From contig NZ_CACSIJ010000012.1 in NCBI RefSeq assembly GCF_902705855.1, forward strand, positions 312,356-376,355: a stretch of DNA of 64,000 nucleotides, given 5' to 3'. Within the stretch, counting starts at the first letter, position 1; every line of letters starts with the position of its first letter. The notes beneath the pieces were generated by a model. That model made no database searches and was not told the origin of the DNA. It saw nothing but the letters and a program-made list of their open reading frames with translations. This document shows positions 9,491 to 17,793 of this stretch, piece after piece. The position numbers were made by a program, and so were the translations under genes. The stretch comes from Zhongshania aliphaticivorans. Lineage in GTDB: Bacteria > Pseudomonadota > Gammaproteobacteria > Pseudomonadales > Spongiibacteraceae.

Positions 9491-9528
9491 AAAAAACAAA
9501 AGGCCCTTCTGCTGCCAGAAAGGCCTTT
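9491..9528 (-). terminator. Rho-independent terminator after pbpG
   Basis: On the minus strand AAAGGCCTTTCTG, loop GCAG, CAGAAGGGCCTTT give a 13-bp stem with one G-T wobble, followed by TGTTTTTTTT. It is oriented for pbpG. Confidence 0.88.
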
Positions 9529-9550
9529 AATCTTTGTGTCGCTAACTAAG

Positions 9551-10474
9551 CTAACGAATACTTGCTGTCGTTCTCGCGGCGAGATGCTCCGACACTTTCT
9601 TTTTCTGATATACCTGTGCGGCGGTAGCAACACTGCCGCCCTTGCCAGTTTCAAGCCAACGCTTTATGCGGCCGGCGTCGCCAATTGGGCTAGTTTTACC
9701 AAAGGAGTCCAACATCACAAACAGTAAATTTTTGCCGTCGACATTCGCTTTCATCACAAGGCAGCGACCAGCTTCATTGAGATAACCCGTTTTGCTCATT
9801 GCCACGTCCCAACGCTGATAGCGTACCAGCGAATTAGTATTCACATAAGCAAGGCGATACCCAGGGCTGCGAAAATTTGCGGTGTGGGTTGTGGTAGTCG
9901 AATACTCAGCAATCACTGGATATTTCGCTGCAGCTGCAATTAATTTGGCCATGTCCGCGGCGGTCGACACATTGTGGTGAGACAGGCCACTAGTATCTAC
10001 GTAGTGAGTATTTTTCATGCCTAAGGCACGGGCTTTAGCATTCATTTTAGCGACAAATGCGCTTGTGCCACCTGGATAATTTCTGCCCAGTGCCGCCGCC
10101 GCTAAATTTTCCGAGGACATAAGCGCCAAACGCAATGCTTCGCCACGGGGCAACTCAGAATCTACGCGAATACGAGAGTAATAATTGTTAATCGCTTTGC
10201 GGTCCGCTTGAGAAAAGCGAATGCTCTCACGCAGCGACTGTTTAGAGTCTAGCACCACCATTGCCGTCATAACCTTGGTTAAAGACGCTATTGGCTTCAC
10301 TATGTCGGCATATTTTTGATAGACGACTTCGCCAGTATCGGCATCAACCACCATCGCACTGACCGATGCCAGTTGTAAATTTGCGGGATTAGATCCCTTT
10401 GTCGGCACACTGTTCGCCGCCATAGCAGGTAAAGCTAACAGCGATAAAAATAGCGATATCATTATTTTAATCAT
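9551..10474 (-). CDS. pbpG: D-alanyl-D-alanine endopeptidase (PBP7/8 type, S11)
   Basis: This is a periplasmic peptidase that cleaves D-Ala-mDAP crosslinks in peptidoglycan. A signal peptide (IMISLFLSLLALPAMAA) is followed by the three S11 motifs: Ser64-LTK, Ser121-E-N, and Lys228-TG. About 308 residues with no C-terminal amphipathic anchor fit PbpG rather than DacA. The ATG at 10474 is chosen over a TTG six codons upstream, which would push the signal peptide inward. Confidence 0.9.
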   Translation of the reverse strand: MIKIMISLFLSLLALPAMAANSVPTKGSNPANLQLASVSAMVVDADTGEVVYQKYADIVKPIASLTKVMTAMVVLDSKQSLRESIRFSQADRKAINNYYSRIRVDSELPRGEALRLALMSSENLAAAALGRNYPGGTSAFVAKMNAKARALGMKNTHYVDTSGLSHHNVSTAADMAKLIAAAAKYPVIAEYSTTTTHTANFRSPGYRLAYVNTNSLVRYQRWDVAMSKTGYLNEAGRCLVMKANVDGKNLLFVMLDSFGKTSPIGDAGRIKRWLETGKGGSVATAAQVYQKKKVSEHLAARTTASIR

Positions 10475-10564
10475 TATGTCACTTCTAACCAATTAGTTAA
10501 GCGGAAGGTAGCATAGCCATCTTGGCCAAACTGCCAACCTGTTCAATATTTCTACAAAATCCCT

Positions 10565-10972
10565 TTATTCGTCGCTTTTTAGGCGCAGCGTATCTAAAAT
10601 TTGATCTACCGCAGCGCGATCCATATCTCGGTCGTCTTCAGCGCAAGCGTAGCTCACAAGTAGCAAATGACCACCGCCGTATAAGAACCATTCGCGAATA
10701 TAGTCTCCTTCTTCAACAGTTTCAAACTCCCAGCCACGATAATCGTCACCAATTTTGCAAGATTTGCCGCTACTGACCGATATACCGACTTCATTCATCA
10801 ATGCCAAAAGATCTTTTTCAGTCGCCGCTTTGCCGTGCTTGGCCTGTAAACTACTCAAGCTAATGCAGCCTAATTCGTCCTGATCAAAGATCAGAATACT
10901 GTCTTCATCCTGCTCGGTGCGCCACTCTTCAGGCAAACCAATGAACCACCAATCAGACTCAACTTCTTGCAT
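10565..10972 (-). CDS. Acidic hypothetical protein
   Basis: I cannot name this 135-residue acidic protein. It opens DWWFIGLPEEWR, has the pattern ISVSSGKSCKIGDDYRGWEF and GHLLLVSYAC, and ends in a charged helix. This resembles the small stress- or secretion-related alpha/beta proteins with a central sheet that accompany housekeeping operons, but no family is assigned. It lies 45 bp downstream of rimI on the same strand. Confidence 0.6.
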   Translation of the reverse strand: MQEVESDWWFIGLPEEWRTEQDEDSILIFDQDELGCISLSSLQAKHGKAATEKDLLALMNEVGISVSSGKSCKIGDDYRGWEFETVEEGDYIREWFLYGGGHLLLVSYACAEDDRDMDRAAVDQILDTLRLKSDE

Positions 10973-11017
10973 AATTTCTATCTCGATAATTTCGCTAAGC
11001 GTGTGGATTTATATCAT

Positions 11018-11464
11018 TTACAGCAACGGCAAATCGGCCGACATCAATACCGCGTCTTCATGCCCGTCGCCAAGTGGATAATATTTTTTGCGGATGCCGT
11101 CTTCAGCAAACCCCAGCTTACTATACAAGGCCCGCGCTACGGTATTGGATACCCGCACCTCAAGCAAGCAGCGTTGGCCGCCGAATTGTTGCATCCACTC
11201 AAGCCCTTCGGTCAGTAAATGCCGCCCTACACCACTGCCACGGCTATCGGTGTCGACCACAATATTCAGCAGGCTAACTTCATCTAAAACCAAGGTATAC
11301 GCACTGATCGCCAACAACTCATTGTCTTGCCAATAACCAAGACAATGGTCATCGCGAAGGCTGCGCAACCAATTTACCCGCCCCCAAGGATGCGGGTCTG
11401 AGCGGGTTTCTATTAATAAGCAGTGCTCAAGGTGGTGAATACCAAGCATAGCGACACGAGGCAT
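11018..11464 (-). CDS. rimI: Ribosomal protein S18 alanine N-acetyltransferase
   Basis: RimI acetylates the N-terminal alanine of S18. The GNAT fold is visible: acetyl-CoA loop DSRGSGVGRHLL, then LEVRVSNTVARALYSKLGFA and GIRKKYYPLGDGHEDAVLM, which are RimI-specific. The ATG at 11464 lies just after the stop of the upstream psi-like gene; a GTG at 11479 would overlap that gene by 11 nt. The holD-rimI order is the same as in E. coli. Confidence 0.9.
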   Translation of the reverse strand: MPRVAMLGIHHLEHCLLIETRSDPHPWGRVNWLRSLRDDHCLGYWQDNELLAISAYTLVLDEVSLLNIVVDTDSRGSGVGRHLLTEGLEWMQQFGGQRCLLEVRVSNTVARALYSKLGFAEDGIRKKYYPLGDGHEDAVLMSADLPLL

Positions 11465-11468
11465 GATG

Positions 11469-12317
11469 TTATTCGGCACCTTGGCTTATAAACGAATGGC
11501 TGCGCAACTGCTGCCAAAGTGAGGCTTTTAAACCGCCATCCTCCAGCATTGCTGCGGGCGCGGCGCTAAATATCGCGGCCAAACCGGCCGACAACAAGAT
11601 GGTCTGATCGAAATACGCTTTTATTTCATCGCCAAACACAATCACGCATTGCGCATTTTGACGCTCCGCATGGGCCATTACATTACCTAGCAAGGCATCT
11701 TTAGCCGCATTTTCACCCTGCGCAAACCCCGAGGTTTTAAGCACTGGCCACTGAAATTTAGCGCTAGAAAACGTCGGCGCTGTATCGAGTTTACGGTGGG
11801 TTTTAATGGCAAGCGCAATATTCGCCAGTAAGCGCTTTTCAGCCGGATTAAGCGGTTTGGCGCTGGTGTCCGCAACAAATAGCACCCCGATACCGGTGCC
11901 AACCAAATCGACATTAAAGGCCGGATTAGCTTGCGCCCCGTTTGCCACGGCATCTGGATCATCTTTTCTTAACGGTGCGGGTCGCGCCTGCGACTTACCA
12001 TCTAAGTTTAAACCTTCGAGCTCAGACGCAATACGCGACCGACTCTGGCCCTTTTCCAGCGCTAGTCGCGCAGCAGCGTTTTGACTGTCTCGCTGCCCGC
12101 TTAGACTTTGGTATTCACTTTCAATATCGTAGGTTTCATTCCCGTCGCTATCGCTGTCATAGCGCTCTGCCGTGCCCGATTCGGCTTCGTCGTACTCCGC
12201 TGACAAAAACTCCATCTCGCACAGTGGCGACGCGGCCGCACCGTCTAGTACAAAACGAGGCACGTAGCTGTCTACGCCCATCGCCTGCAAATAATCTAAG
12301 CGCAGTGCTTCGTTCAC
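11469..12317 (-). CDS. holD: Probable DNA polymerase III psi subunit (HolD-like), enlarged
   Basis: Psi bridges the clamp loader to chi and SSB. The first residues LRLDYLQAMGVDSYVPR and the ending LKASLWQQLRSHSF resemble the E. coli psi start (WQLQQLGITQW) and end (ARAALWQQICTYEH). The gene sits directly before rimI, as holD does in E. coli. At 282 aa it is twice the enteric length: residues about 40-125 are acidic, low-complexity and probably disordered. Pseudomonad psi is known to be a divergent, longer protein. GTG start abuts the leuA stop (GTGTAAGTG), so translation is coupled. Family assignment is inference. Confidence 0.6.
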   Translation of the reverse strand: MNEALRLDYLQAMGVDSYVPRFVLDGAAASPLCEMEFLSAEYDEAESGTAERYDSDSDGNETYDIESEYQSLSGQRDSQNAAARLALEKGQSRSRIASELEGLNLDGKSQARPAPLRKDDPDAVANGAQANPAFNVDLVGTGIGVLFVADTSAKPLNPAEKRLLANIALAIKTHRKLDTAPTFSSAKFQWPVLKTSGFAQGENAAKDALLGNVMAHAERQNAQCVIVFGDEIKAYFDQTILLSAGLAAIFSAAPAAMLEDGGLKASLWQQLRSHSFISQGAE

Positions 12318-13862
12318 TTACACGCCCCGCTGCGGATGCGCTTTTAACACGCCGGCTTCTAACAGATTCAATGCATCAAGATAGGCCTTAACCGAGGCCA
12401 CAATAATGTCGGTATCAGCGCCGTTGCCATTCACAATGGTGCCGTTTTTTTCTAGACGCACCTGAACTTCGCCTTGGGAATCCGTGCCGCTGGTAATGGC
12501 ATTTACAGAATACAGCTGAAGATTCGCTCCGCTGCTCACAAGGCTTTCCACAGCCTTAAACGCCGCGTCTACGGGGCCATCGCCGTCAGCAGACGCCTGT
12601 TGCGTTTCGCCATCGATAACGAGCTCTATATTGGCGTGGGGCTTAGAACCAGTGCGTGATATCGCTTCTAAACCAGCAAAGCTATATCGCAACTCCCGCT
12701 CAGCAGGCTGCACCTCACTCATTAACGCTTGTAAATCTTCATCAAAGATTTCGTGTTTTTTATCTGCCAGCTCTTTAAAACGGGTAAATGCCAAATTCAA
12801 GGCTGCCTGGTTATCTAAGGTAATACCCAGCTCCCCAAGCCTCGCTTTGAATGCAGCACGACCAGAATGCTTACCCAACACCAATTTGTTCGCATTCCAG
12901 CCTACATCTTCGGCGCGCATAATTTCGTAAGTTTCGCGGTGCTTTAAAACACCGTCCTGATGAATACCCGATTCATGTGCAAAAGCATTCGCCCCCACAA
13001 TGGCCTTATTAGGCTGAACTGGGAATCCAGTAATCGACGATACTAGGCGTGAGGTGGGAACAATTTGCGTAGCATCTACACTGACTTCAACTGGGAATAT
13101 ATCTGCGCGGGTGCGCACCGCCATCACCAGCTCTTCGAGCGAAGCATTACCCGCACGCTCGCCCAAGCCGTTAATGGTACATTCCACTTGTCGCGCACCG
13201 TGCATAACCGCCGACAGCGAGTTCGCCACGGCAAGCCCTAAATCATTATGGCAATGCACCGAGAAGATGGCTTTGTCCGCGTTCGGAATTGAATTCATCA
13301 AACGCGCAACCATCGCACCGTATTCACCAGGTTCACCGTAACCGACGGTATCGGGCAGGTTAATAGTGCGCGCGCCGGCGTCGATAACCTGCTCAATGAT
13401 GCGGCATAGGAAGTCGTATTCAGAGCGCGACGCGTCTTCGCAGGAAAACTCAACATCGCCAATTAAATTACGTGCGTGCTTTACCGCCGCCACTGCGCGC
13501 TCAACCACATTGTCAGGGGCCATCCGCAATTTGTATTCCATGTGAATCGGCGACGTAGCTATAAAGGTATGAATACGACCGGATTCCGCTGGGCGCAAAG
13601 CCTCTGCTGCGCGGTCGATATCTTCTGCACCGGTACGCGCTAGGCTGCAAATTGTGCTGCCCCTAACCGCCTCAGCCACCGCTTTTACCGACTCAAAATC
13701 ACCAACGCTGGCTATCGCAAACCCCGCCTCAATGACGTCTACACCCATTTTTTCGAGCATTTTTGCTATCCGCACTTTCTCGTCACGGGTCATCGAGGCG
13801 CCAGGGCTCTGCTCGCCGTCACGAAGGGTGGTATCAAAAATAATCAGCCGATCTTTAGCCAT
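12318..13862 (-). CDS. leuA: 2-isopropylmalate synthase
   Basis: LeuA condenses acetyl-CoA with 2-oxoisovalerate in the first step of leucine synthesis. The 514-residue protein has the TIM-barrel opening [18 protein letters not shown] (metal-binding Asp, catalytic Arg), the metal motif [20 protein letters not shown], and [13 protein letters not shown], followed by a C-terminal leucine-binding domain ([14 protein letters not shown]). Length is that of the enteric long form. The ATG at 13862 has GGGAG upstream. I found no leucine-codon leader peptide. Confidence 0.96.
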   Translation of the reverse strand: MAKDRLIIFDTTLRDGEQSPGASMTRDEKVRIAKMLEKMGVDVIEAGFAIASVGDFESVKAVAEAVRGSTICSLARTGAEDIDRAAEALRPAESGRIHTFIATSPIHMEYKLRMAPDNVVERAVAAVKHARNLIGDVEFSCEDASRSEYDFLCRIIEQVIDAGARTINLPDTVGYGEPGEYGAMVARLMNSIPNADKAIFSVHCHNDLGLAVANSLSAVMHGARQVECTINGLGERAGNASLEELVMAVRTRADIFPVEVSVDATQIVPTSRLVSSITGFPVQPNKAIVGANAFAHESGIHQDGVLKHRETYEIMRAEDVGWNANKLVLGKHSGRAAFKARLGELGITLDNQAALNLAFTRFKELADKKHEIFDEDLQALMSEVQPAERELRYSFAGLEAISRTGSKPHANIELVIDGETQQASADGDGPVDAAFKAVESLVSSGANLQLYSVNAITSGTDSQGEVQVRLEKNGTIVNGNGADTDIIVASVKAYLDALNLLEAGVLKAHPQRGV

Positions 13863-13926
13863 GAAAAACTCCCGCAATCATCATTATTCGTCGCCAGCTA
13901 ACCGCAGCCGCGCAATCTATGCGGCA

Positions 13927-13960
13927 ATTATAGTCGGACATGAGCCAGACTTCTTGGCTC
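13927..13960 (-). promoter_or_regulatory. Candidate leuA promoter with inverted repeat at -35
   Basis: On the minus strand a perfect TATAAT lies at 13932-13927, about 65 bp before leuA. The region where -35 should be is covered by a perfect repeat, GAGCCA-7-TGGCTC (13942-13960), with no good TTGACA. This arrangement suggests an activator or repressor site. Confidence 0.4.
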
Positions 13961-14232
13961 TTTTCACCATCCAGACGGGATTTTTCTCCGTAATACAGTC
14001 CAAACTCGGTAAAAATGCCAAGCCTAGTAAATGAACTTAGGCCATTGTTAACGTCAAACTCCGGGAGGGCCACAACAAGGGAATTGAAGCAAAGCGCAAT
14101 TTACAGACGTTTCTATTGGCGATTTTGTATACAATTTAACCCACAGCTGTGACCTGATGGATATGACAGGTAACAACAAACCAGCAAGCCAACGGCTTGC
14201 TCACCACAATTAACGGAGTAATCCGCTGTATC

Positions 14233-15720
14233 ATGCGAAGCATCTTTATTTTTTGCATAGCACTCGTCCTTCCACTGCTAACTCAACTCGCAGTGGCGAA
14301 CGAACAATCGCCAAAAACACTCGACGAGTCCCGCGAACTGAACTCCACCACTGTCAGTGAATTGACGAAGGAGGAAGGGACCACCTTTACCTCAAATAAA
14401 CGCAGAAACACCTCTTTAAACAGTGACTTTGATAAAAGCGCAGAAAACCAAGCCTCGCCAGAAGTCGCCTTCACCTTGTTAGGACAAGATATTTTACGGG
14501 GCAGCTTTGAACGCCTGTATTGGACCGCGGGCCAAGCTATCGCCGGCTTAGCCATGCCGACCCCTATTCTGGTTGCGGCGGGTAATAATCCTGGCCCAAC
14601 TCTGTGTTTAACTGCAGCCGTGCACGGTGACGAGCTCAACGGCGTAGAAGCCATACGCCGCGTAATGTTCAGTTTAGAGAGCGACAAACTCAATGGCGTG
14701 GTCATTGGTGTACCCATCGTTAATATGCACGGCTTTCGTCGCACCTCGCGGTATCTGCCAGACCGTCGCGACCTCAATCGCTATTTTCCTGGCGACCCTA
14801 AGGGCAGCTCCGCCGGCCGTATCGCCCACAGTTTTTTTAATGAAATCATCACCCATTGTGACCGCTTGATCGACATCCACACCGGCTCATTTCACCGTAC
14901 CAACCTTACCCAGTTACGTGGCAACCTCGGCAAAGAAAGCGTAATGCAGTTCAGTAAAATGTTTCATGACGTTACCGTGTTAGACGGTGCTGGCGCACCA
15001 GGCACATTGCGCCGCGCCGCTGTAGACGCCGGAATTCCAGCGGTAACGCTGGAAGCAGGTGAGCCACTACGACTGCAACTTAAAGAAGTCGTACAAAGCG
15101 TCAACGGCATTAAAGCGGTGATGTACCACATGAATATGATCGGCCAAAAGCCCAGCCGCGCGCCCAAGCAAAACGTGTTTTACAAATCGACATGGCTGCG
15201 CGCCGATCAAAGCGGTGTTTTTCTTACCGAAGCGAAGCTTGGCCAAAACGTAAAAAAAGGCGACATTCTGGGCACCGTCACCGACCCCATCACCAACCGC
15301 AGCTCGGTCATCAGAACCAATGTAGACGGTCAAATAATTGGCCTCGCATTAAACCAAATGGTTATGCCGGGCTTTGCCGCCTATCATGTTGGTATTGCTG
15401 CTGATGAGAAGAAAGTCGCCGCTGACAAAGTTGCAGACAGCGTGGTTGCAGAAGCCCTAGAGCCCGTAGCCGAGAACATGAAGGAAGTTGCGCGAGAGGC
15501 TGCACAAACCGCTGCCAAAACCAGCAACGACCCCGCCGAGGTTAGCGCCGCTGCTCGTAAGGCGGTACAAGACGCTGCCCGCAATGCATCGCAATTGGTA
15601 GACCAGCCTAAATCTGACAAAGATAAAGACAGTTCTCCCAACGAAATAGACAAAGTAATCGACCCTGAGTCTATTAGCTCTCCACGCCCCAATGACGAGC
15701 TTGAGGAGCATCCCGAGTAA
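14233..15720 (+). CDS. Secreted succinylglutamate desuccinylase/aspartoacylase-family zinc hydrolase
   Basis: This is an M14-type deacylase of the AstE/AspA superfamily. After a signal peptide (SIFIFCIALVLPLLTQLAVA) and a charged linker come the zinc motif AAVHGDELNGVEA (His, Glu), DLNRYFPGD, the third zinc ligand IDIHTG, and the catalytic Glu in TLEAGEP. A beta-barrel domain (YKSTWLRADQSGVFL onward) follows, as in the family. The last 90 residues are an Ala/Lys/Asp-rich helix-prone tail not found in AstE. Secretion argues against arginine catabolism; an envelope or peptide substrate is more likely. The ATG at 14233 opens the signal peptide. Confidence 0.8.
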   Translation: MRSIFIFCIALVLPLLTQLAVANEQSPKTLDESRELNSTTVSELTKEEGTTFTSNKRRNTSLNSDFDKSAENQASPEVAFTLLGQDILRGSFERLYWTAGQAIAGLAMPTPILVAAGNNPGPTLCLTAAVHGDELNGVEAIRRVMFSLESDKLNGVVIGVPIVNMHGFRRTSRYLPDRRDLNRYFPGDPKGSSAGRIAHSFFNEIITHCDRLIDIHTGSFHRTNLTQLRGNLGKESVMQFSKMFHDVTVLDGAGAPGTLRRAAVDAGIPAVTLEAGEPLRLQLKEVVQSVNGIKAVMYHMNMIGQKPSRAPKQNVFYKSTWLRADQSGVFLTEAKLGQNVKKGDILGTVTDPITNRSSVIRTNVDGQIIGLALNQMVMPGFAAYHVGIAADEKKVAADKVADSVVAEALEPVAENMKEVAREAAQTAAKTSNDPAEVSAAARKAVQDAARNASQLVDQPKSDKDKDSSPNEIDKVIDPESISSPRPNDELEEHPE

Positions 15721-15792
15721 GCCGAGCTTACTCGGCTAACTCCAGATTCTAGCTATACACGGGTACTGCGGTCATGGTGAACCGCAGTACCC
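15721..15792 (+). other. Two consecutive perfect hairpins after the deacylase gene
   Basis: GCCGAG-CTTA-CTCGGC (15721-15736) starts at the base after the stop codon. A 12-bp perfect stem GGGTACTGCGGT / ACCGCAGTACCC (15761-15792, loop 8) follows. Neither has a T-tract, so these look like 3'-end stabilisers or a rho-assisted end rather than intrinsic terminators. From here to 16040 I see no gene. Confidence 0.6.
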
Positions 15793-16040
15793 CAGCGATT
15801 AAGTAATGTTAAACAATTTTCATATTGATATTTATACTCGCTAAAGCCCCGCCCCCCCTAGATTTGCTCTAAATATGTACAGCCCCAGCCTAAAAGCGCA
15901 TTTATTTATTGCTTTTCAGGCTGCCACATACCATTCAGTATGTGCTAGCTTATGCTTAGAAAATAATATGGTGCTCAAAATCCAGCCCTAAACGATTCCA
16001 CACCCAATATCGAATAAATACTCGTAAATAGGAATGATGC

Positions 16041-16613
16041 GTGAACAAGAGTGTTAAAGAAAAACATATACCTGGAGAGACAGGTATATGGGTATTTGTA
16101 CTTGGCGATATGTTTATCTTTGGCTTGTTTTTTGTCACCTTTGCCTACTATCGCAGCTTAGATCTCGCCCTGTTCCAACAGTCTCAGCTTAAACTCAATC
16201 AGAATTGGGGAGCCCTAAATACCGTTTTACTGCTGACCAGTTCGTGGTTTGTTGTTATTGGTATGAGTGCTGTTCGCAAGAACCTTAGGTCGATGTCTCG
16301 GGCCTGCTTATCTTTAGCATGGCTCTGTGGCTTCGGTTTTGGGGTCGTCAAGTTCTTTGAATACGGTGAAAAAATAAATCATGGCATTACATTAACCACC
16401 AATGATTTCTTCATGTACTACTACATTTTCACAGGCATTCATTTCCTGCATTTAATTATTGGTCTGTGCGTATTGGCATACTTGATTGTGCGCTTAGGTA
16501 AAAATAAGCCTTTATCTGAAGATCTACCTTTACTAGAAGGCGGCGCAACATACTGGCATATGGTTGATCTATTGTGGATCGTTCTGTTTTCAATTCTCTA
16601 TCTAATTAAATAA
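16041..16613 (+). CDS. Heme-copper oxidase subunit III family protein (NorE-like)
   Basis: This is a 190-residue, roughly five-helix membrane protein of the cytochrome c oxidase subunit III family. GETGIWVFVLGDMFIFGLFF and the late YIFTGIHFLHLIIGLCVLAYL and EGGATYWHMVDLLWIVLF are the signature of short subunit III proteins such as NorE. NorE accompanies nitric oxide reductase, but no catalytic subunit is seen here. GTG at 16041 has AGGAA 6 nt upstream. The next gene begins 1 nt after its stop. Confidence 0.8.
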   Translation: MNKSVKEKHIPGETGIWVFVLGDMFIFGLFFVTFAYYRSLDLALFQQSQLKLNQNWGALNTVLLLTSSWFVVIGMSAVRKNLRSMSRACLSLAWLCGFGFGVVKFFEYGEKINHGITLTTNDFFMYYYIFTGIHFLHLIIGLCVLAYLIVRLGKNKPLSEDLPLLEGGATYWHMVDLLWIVLFSILYLIK

Positions 16614-16614
16614 T

Positions 16615-16872
16615 ATGAAATCAATATTCTTACAAACCAACACTGCTATTTGGGCGCTGTTAGCATTAGCGACAACATTGTCGTGGTATATGGGCAGCGA
16701 CGCCGCACTCAATATTCCGGCGGCAATGCTATTAATCGCGTTTTTCAAAACCCGCCTTGTGATTATGCACTTTATGGAAGTGAATCACGCCCCCGTGGGT
16801 CTGCGCCTTATATGTGAGGCTTGGGGAATAGTGTGCTGCGCCGCGTTAATAGTCTTGTATCTTCCGAGCTAG
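16615..16872 (+). CDS. Cytochrome c oxidase subunit IV-like membrane protein (NorF-like)
   Basis: This 85-residue protein has three predicted membrane helices: about 9-27, 33-52 and 62-82. MLLIAFFKTRLVIMHFMEV is the hallmark of prokaryotic COX4-like/NorF proteins. It directly follows the subunit III-like gene, so the two probably assemble together. Whether they serve an oxidase or NO reductase elsewhere on the chromosome cannot be told. Confidence 0.75.
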   Translation: MKSIFLQTNTAIWALLALATTLSWYMGSDAALNIPAAMLLIAFFKTRLVIMHFMEVNHAPVGLRLICEAWGIVCCAALIVLYLPS

Positions 16873-17049
16873 CACGACCATTAGTATTGTAGGCAGGGCA
16901 AGTCACAGACTGCGAATGCTATACAGCGTTGATTTAAATACCTAGTTTCAGAAAATCTAAATCTCTAATTTTATTTACATAAAGTTGATTTCATTCAATA
17001 CCAACCATAACAGTTCGTAAGCAAAAACAAGCCATCGCCGGGTCTCGGC

Positions 17050-17652
17050 TCAATTAGCTTGGTAGGCGTCGAGCATGCTCGCCATGTCGTCGGCAAGGGC
17101 TGCAATCTGTTCGCTGGGTACATTGCGCTCGGCAAATGCCCGCAAGCCAATAATCTGCGTTTGTAGCAAGCGGGCCAACCTCGCGCACTCAACATCCCCA
17201 CGTAACTCCCCCGCCGCCTTGGCCTGCTCCAGCGCTTCGCAGAGTTTGTGTTCTATGGTCGCGAGTATTACGTCGACCTGAGACCGTAATGCAGCGTCTT
17301 CGGCATTAACCTCCAGCAAGGTCTTAATCAGCATGCAGGCTTGTGCAGGTGCTTGCGCGGCGTCACTACAGGGCTGGGCAAATGAACGTAGATATCGCTT
17401 CAAACCGTCAATTACGCTCGGCGATCCTTCGGCTATCCGATCAAAGTCTTCGCCAGCCCGGGCGGCGTACGCATCCAGTGCTTCAGAAAATAGGCCGCTT
17501 TTGCTACCAAAGGTGGCATAAAGGCTCCCAGGACGCATGTCTAAAGCATTTTCAATATGCTTCATCGAAGTGGCGTAATAACCTCTGGACCAGAACAGTT
17601 CAACGGCACTATCAAGGGCAATTTGGCGATTAAAGCTAGCAGTGCGAGCCAT
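17050..17652 (-). CDS. TetR/AcrR family transcriptional regulator
   Basis: This is a 200-residue repressor. The N-terminal helix-turn-helix reads FNRQIALDSAVELFWSRGYYATSMKHIE, then MRPGSLYATFGSKSGLF. The C-terminal ligand domain resembles the TetR_C_11 group found beside redox enzymes. The ATG at 17652 precedes the family start MARTASFNRQ; the longer frame overlaps the operators. It is divergent from the CMD-family gene and should bind the two TTGAA-GATC-TTCAA repeats between them. Confidence 0.9.
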   Translation of the reverse strand: MARTASFNRQIALDSAVELFWSRGYYATSMKHIENALDMRPGSLYATFGSKSGLFSEALDAYAARAGEDFDRIAEGSPSVIDGLKRYLRSFAQPCSDAAQAPAQACMLIKTLLEVNAEDAALRSQVDVILATIEHKLCEALEQAKAAGELRGDVECARLARLLQTQIIGLRAFAERNVPSEQIAALADDMASMLDAYQAN

Positions 17653-17699
17653 CGGCGTATCTCTGATAAAGGCCGCTGTGCAGTCGACCGCTTTTGATT

Positions 17700-17715
17700 T
17701 TGAATGATCGTTCAA
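17700..17715. promoter_or_regulatory. TetR operator candidate 1
   Basis: TTGAATGATCGTTCAA is a near-perfect 16-bp palindrome. It sits just upstream of the -35 of the plus-strand promoter and 48 bp before the TetR start, so it can serve both genes. Confidence 0.7.
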
Positions 17716-17722
17716 TTTTATC

Positions 17723-17751
17723 TTGACTGCGACCCATGGTGCAACTACGAT
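17723..17751 (+). promoter_or_regulatory. Sigma70-like promoter for the CMD-family gene
   Basis: TTGACT (17723-17728), a 17-nt spacer, then TACGAT (17746-17751). The predicted start of transcription falls a few bases before operator 2. Confidence 0.65.
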
Positions 17752-17762
17752 TAAACACAAAC

Positions 17763-17778
17763 TTGAACGATCACTCAA
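17763..17778. promoter_or_regulatory. TetR operator candidate 2
   Basis: TTGAACGATCACTCAA repeats the operator 1 pattern TTGAA-N-GATC-N-TCAA, 63 bp (about six helical turns) away centre to centre. It lies between the promoter and the start codon of the CMD gene. Confidence 0.7.
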
Positions 17779-17793
17779 AAAAGGATTCCATCA

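Noticed and set aside
11942..12391. 149-codon plus-strand frame across the leuA-holD junction
   Set aside because: Shadow of two real minus-strand genes; arginine- and leucine-rich with no start signal.
13855..14073. 72-codon frame as a leu leader peptide
   Set aside because: It contains no run of leucine codons and overlaps the leuA start; no terminator/antiterminator pair seen.
14283..14777. 164-codon minus-strand frame inside the deacylase gene
   Set aside because: Antisense shadow; the opposite strand has a full set of zinc-hydrolase motifs.
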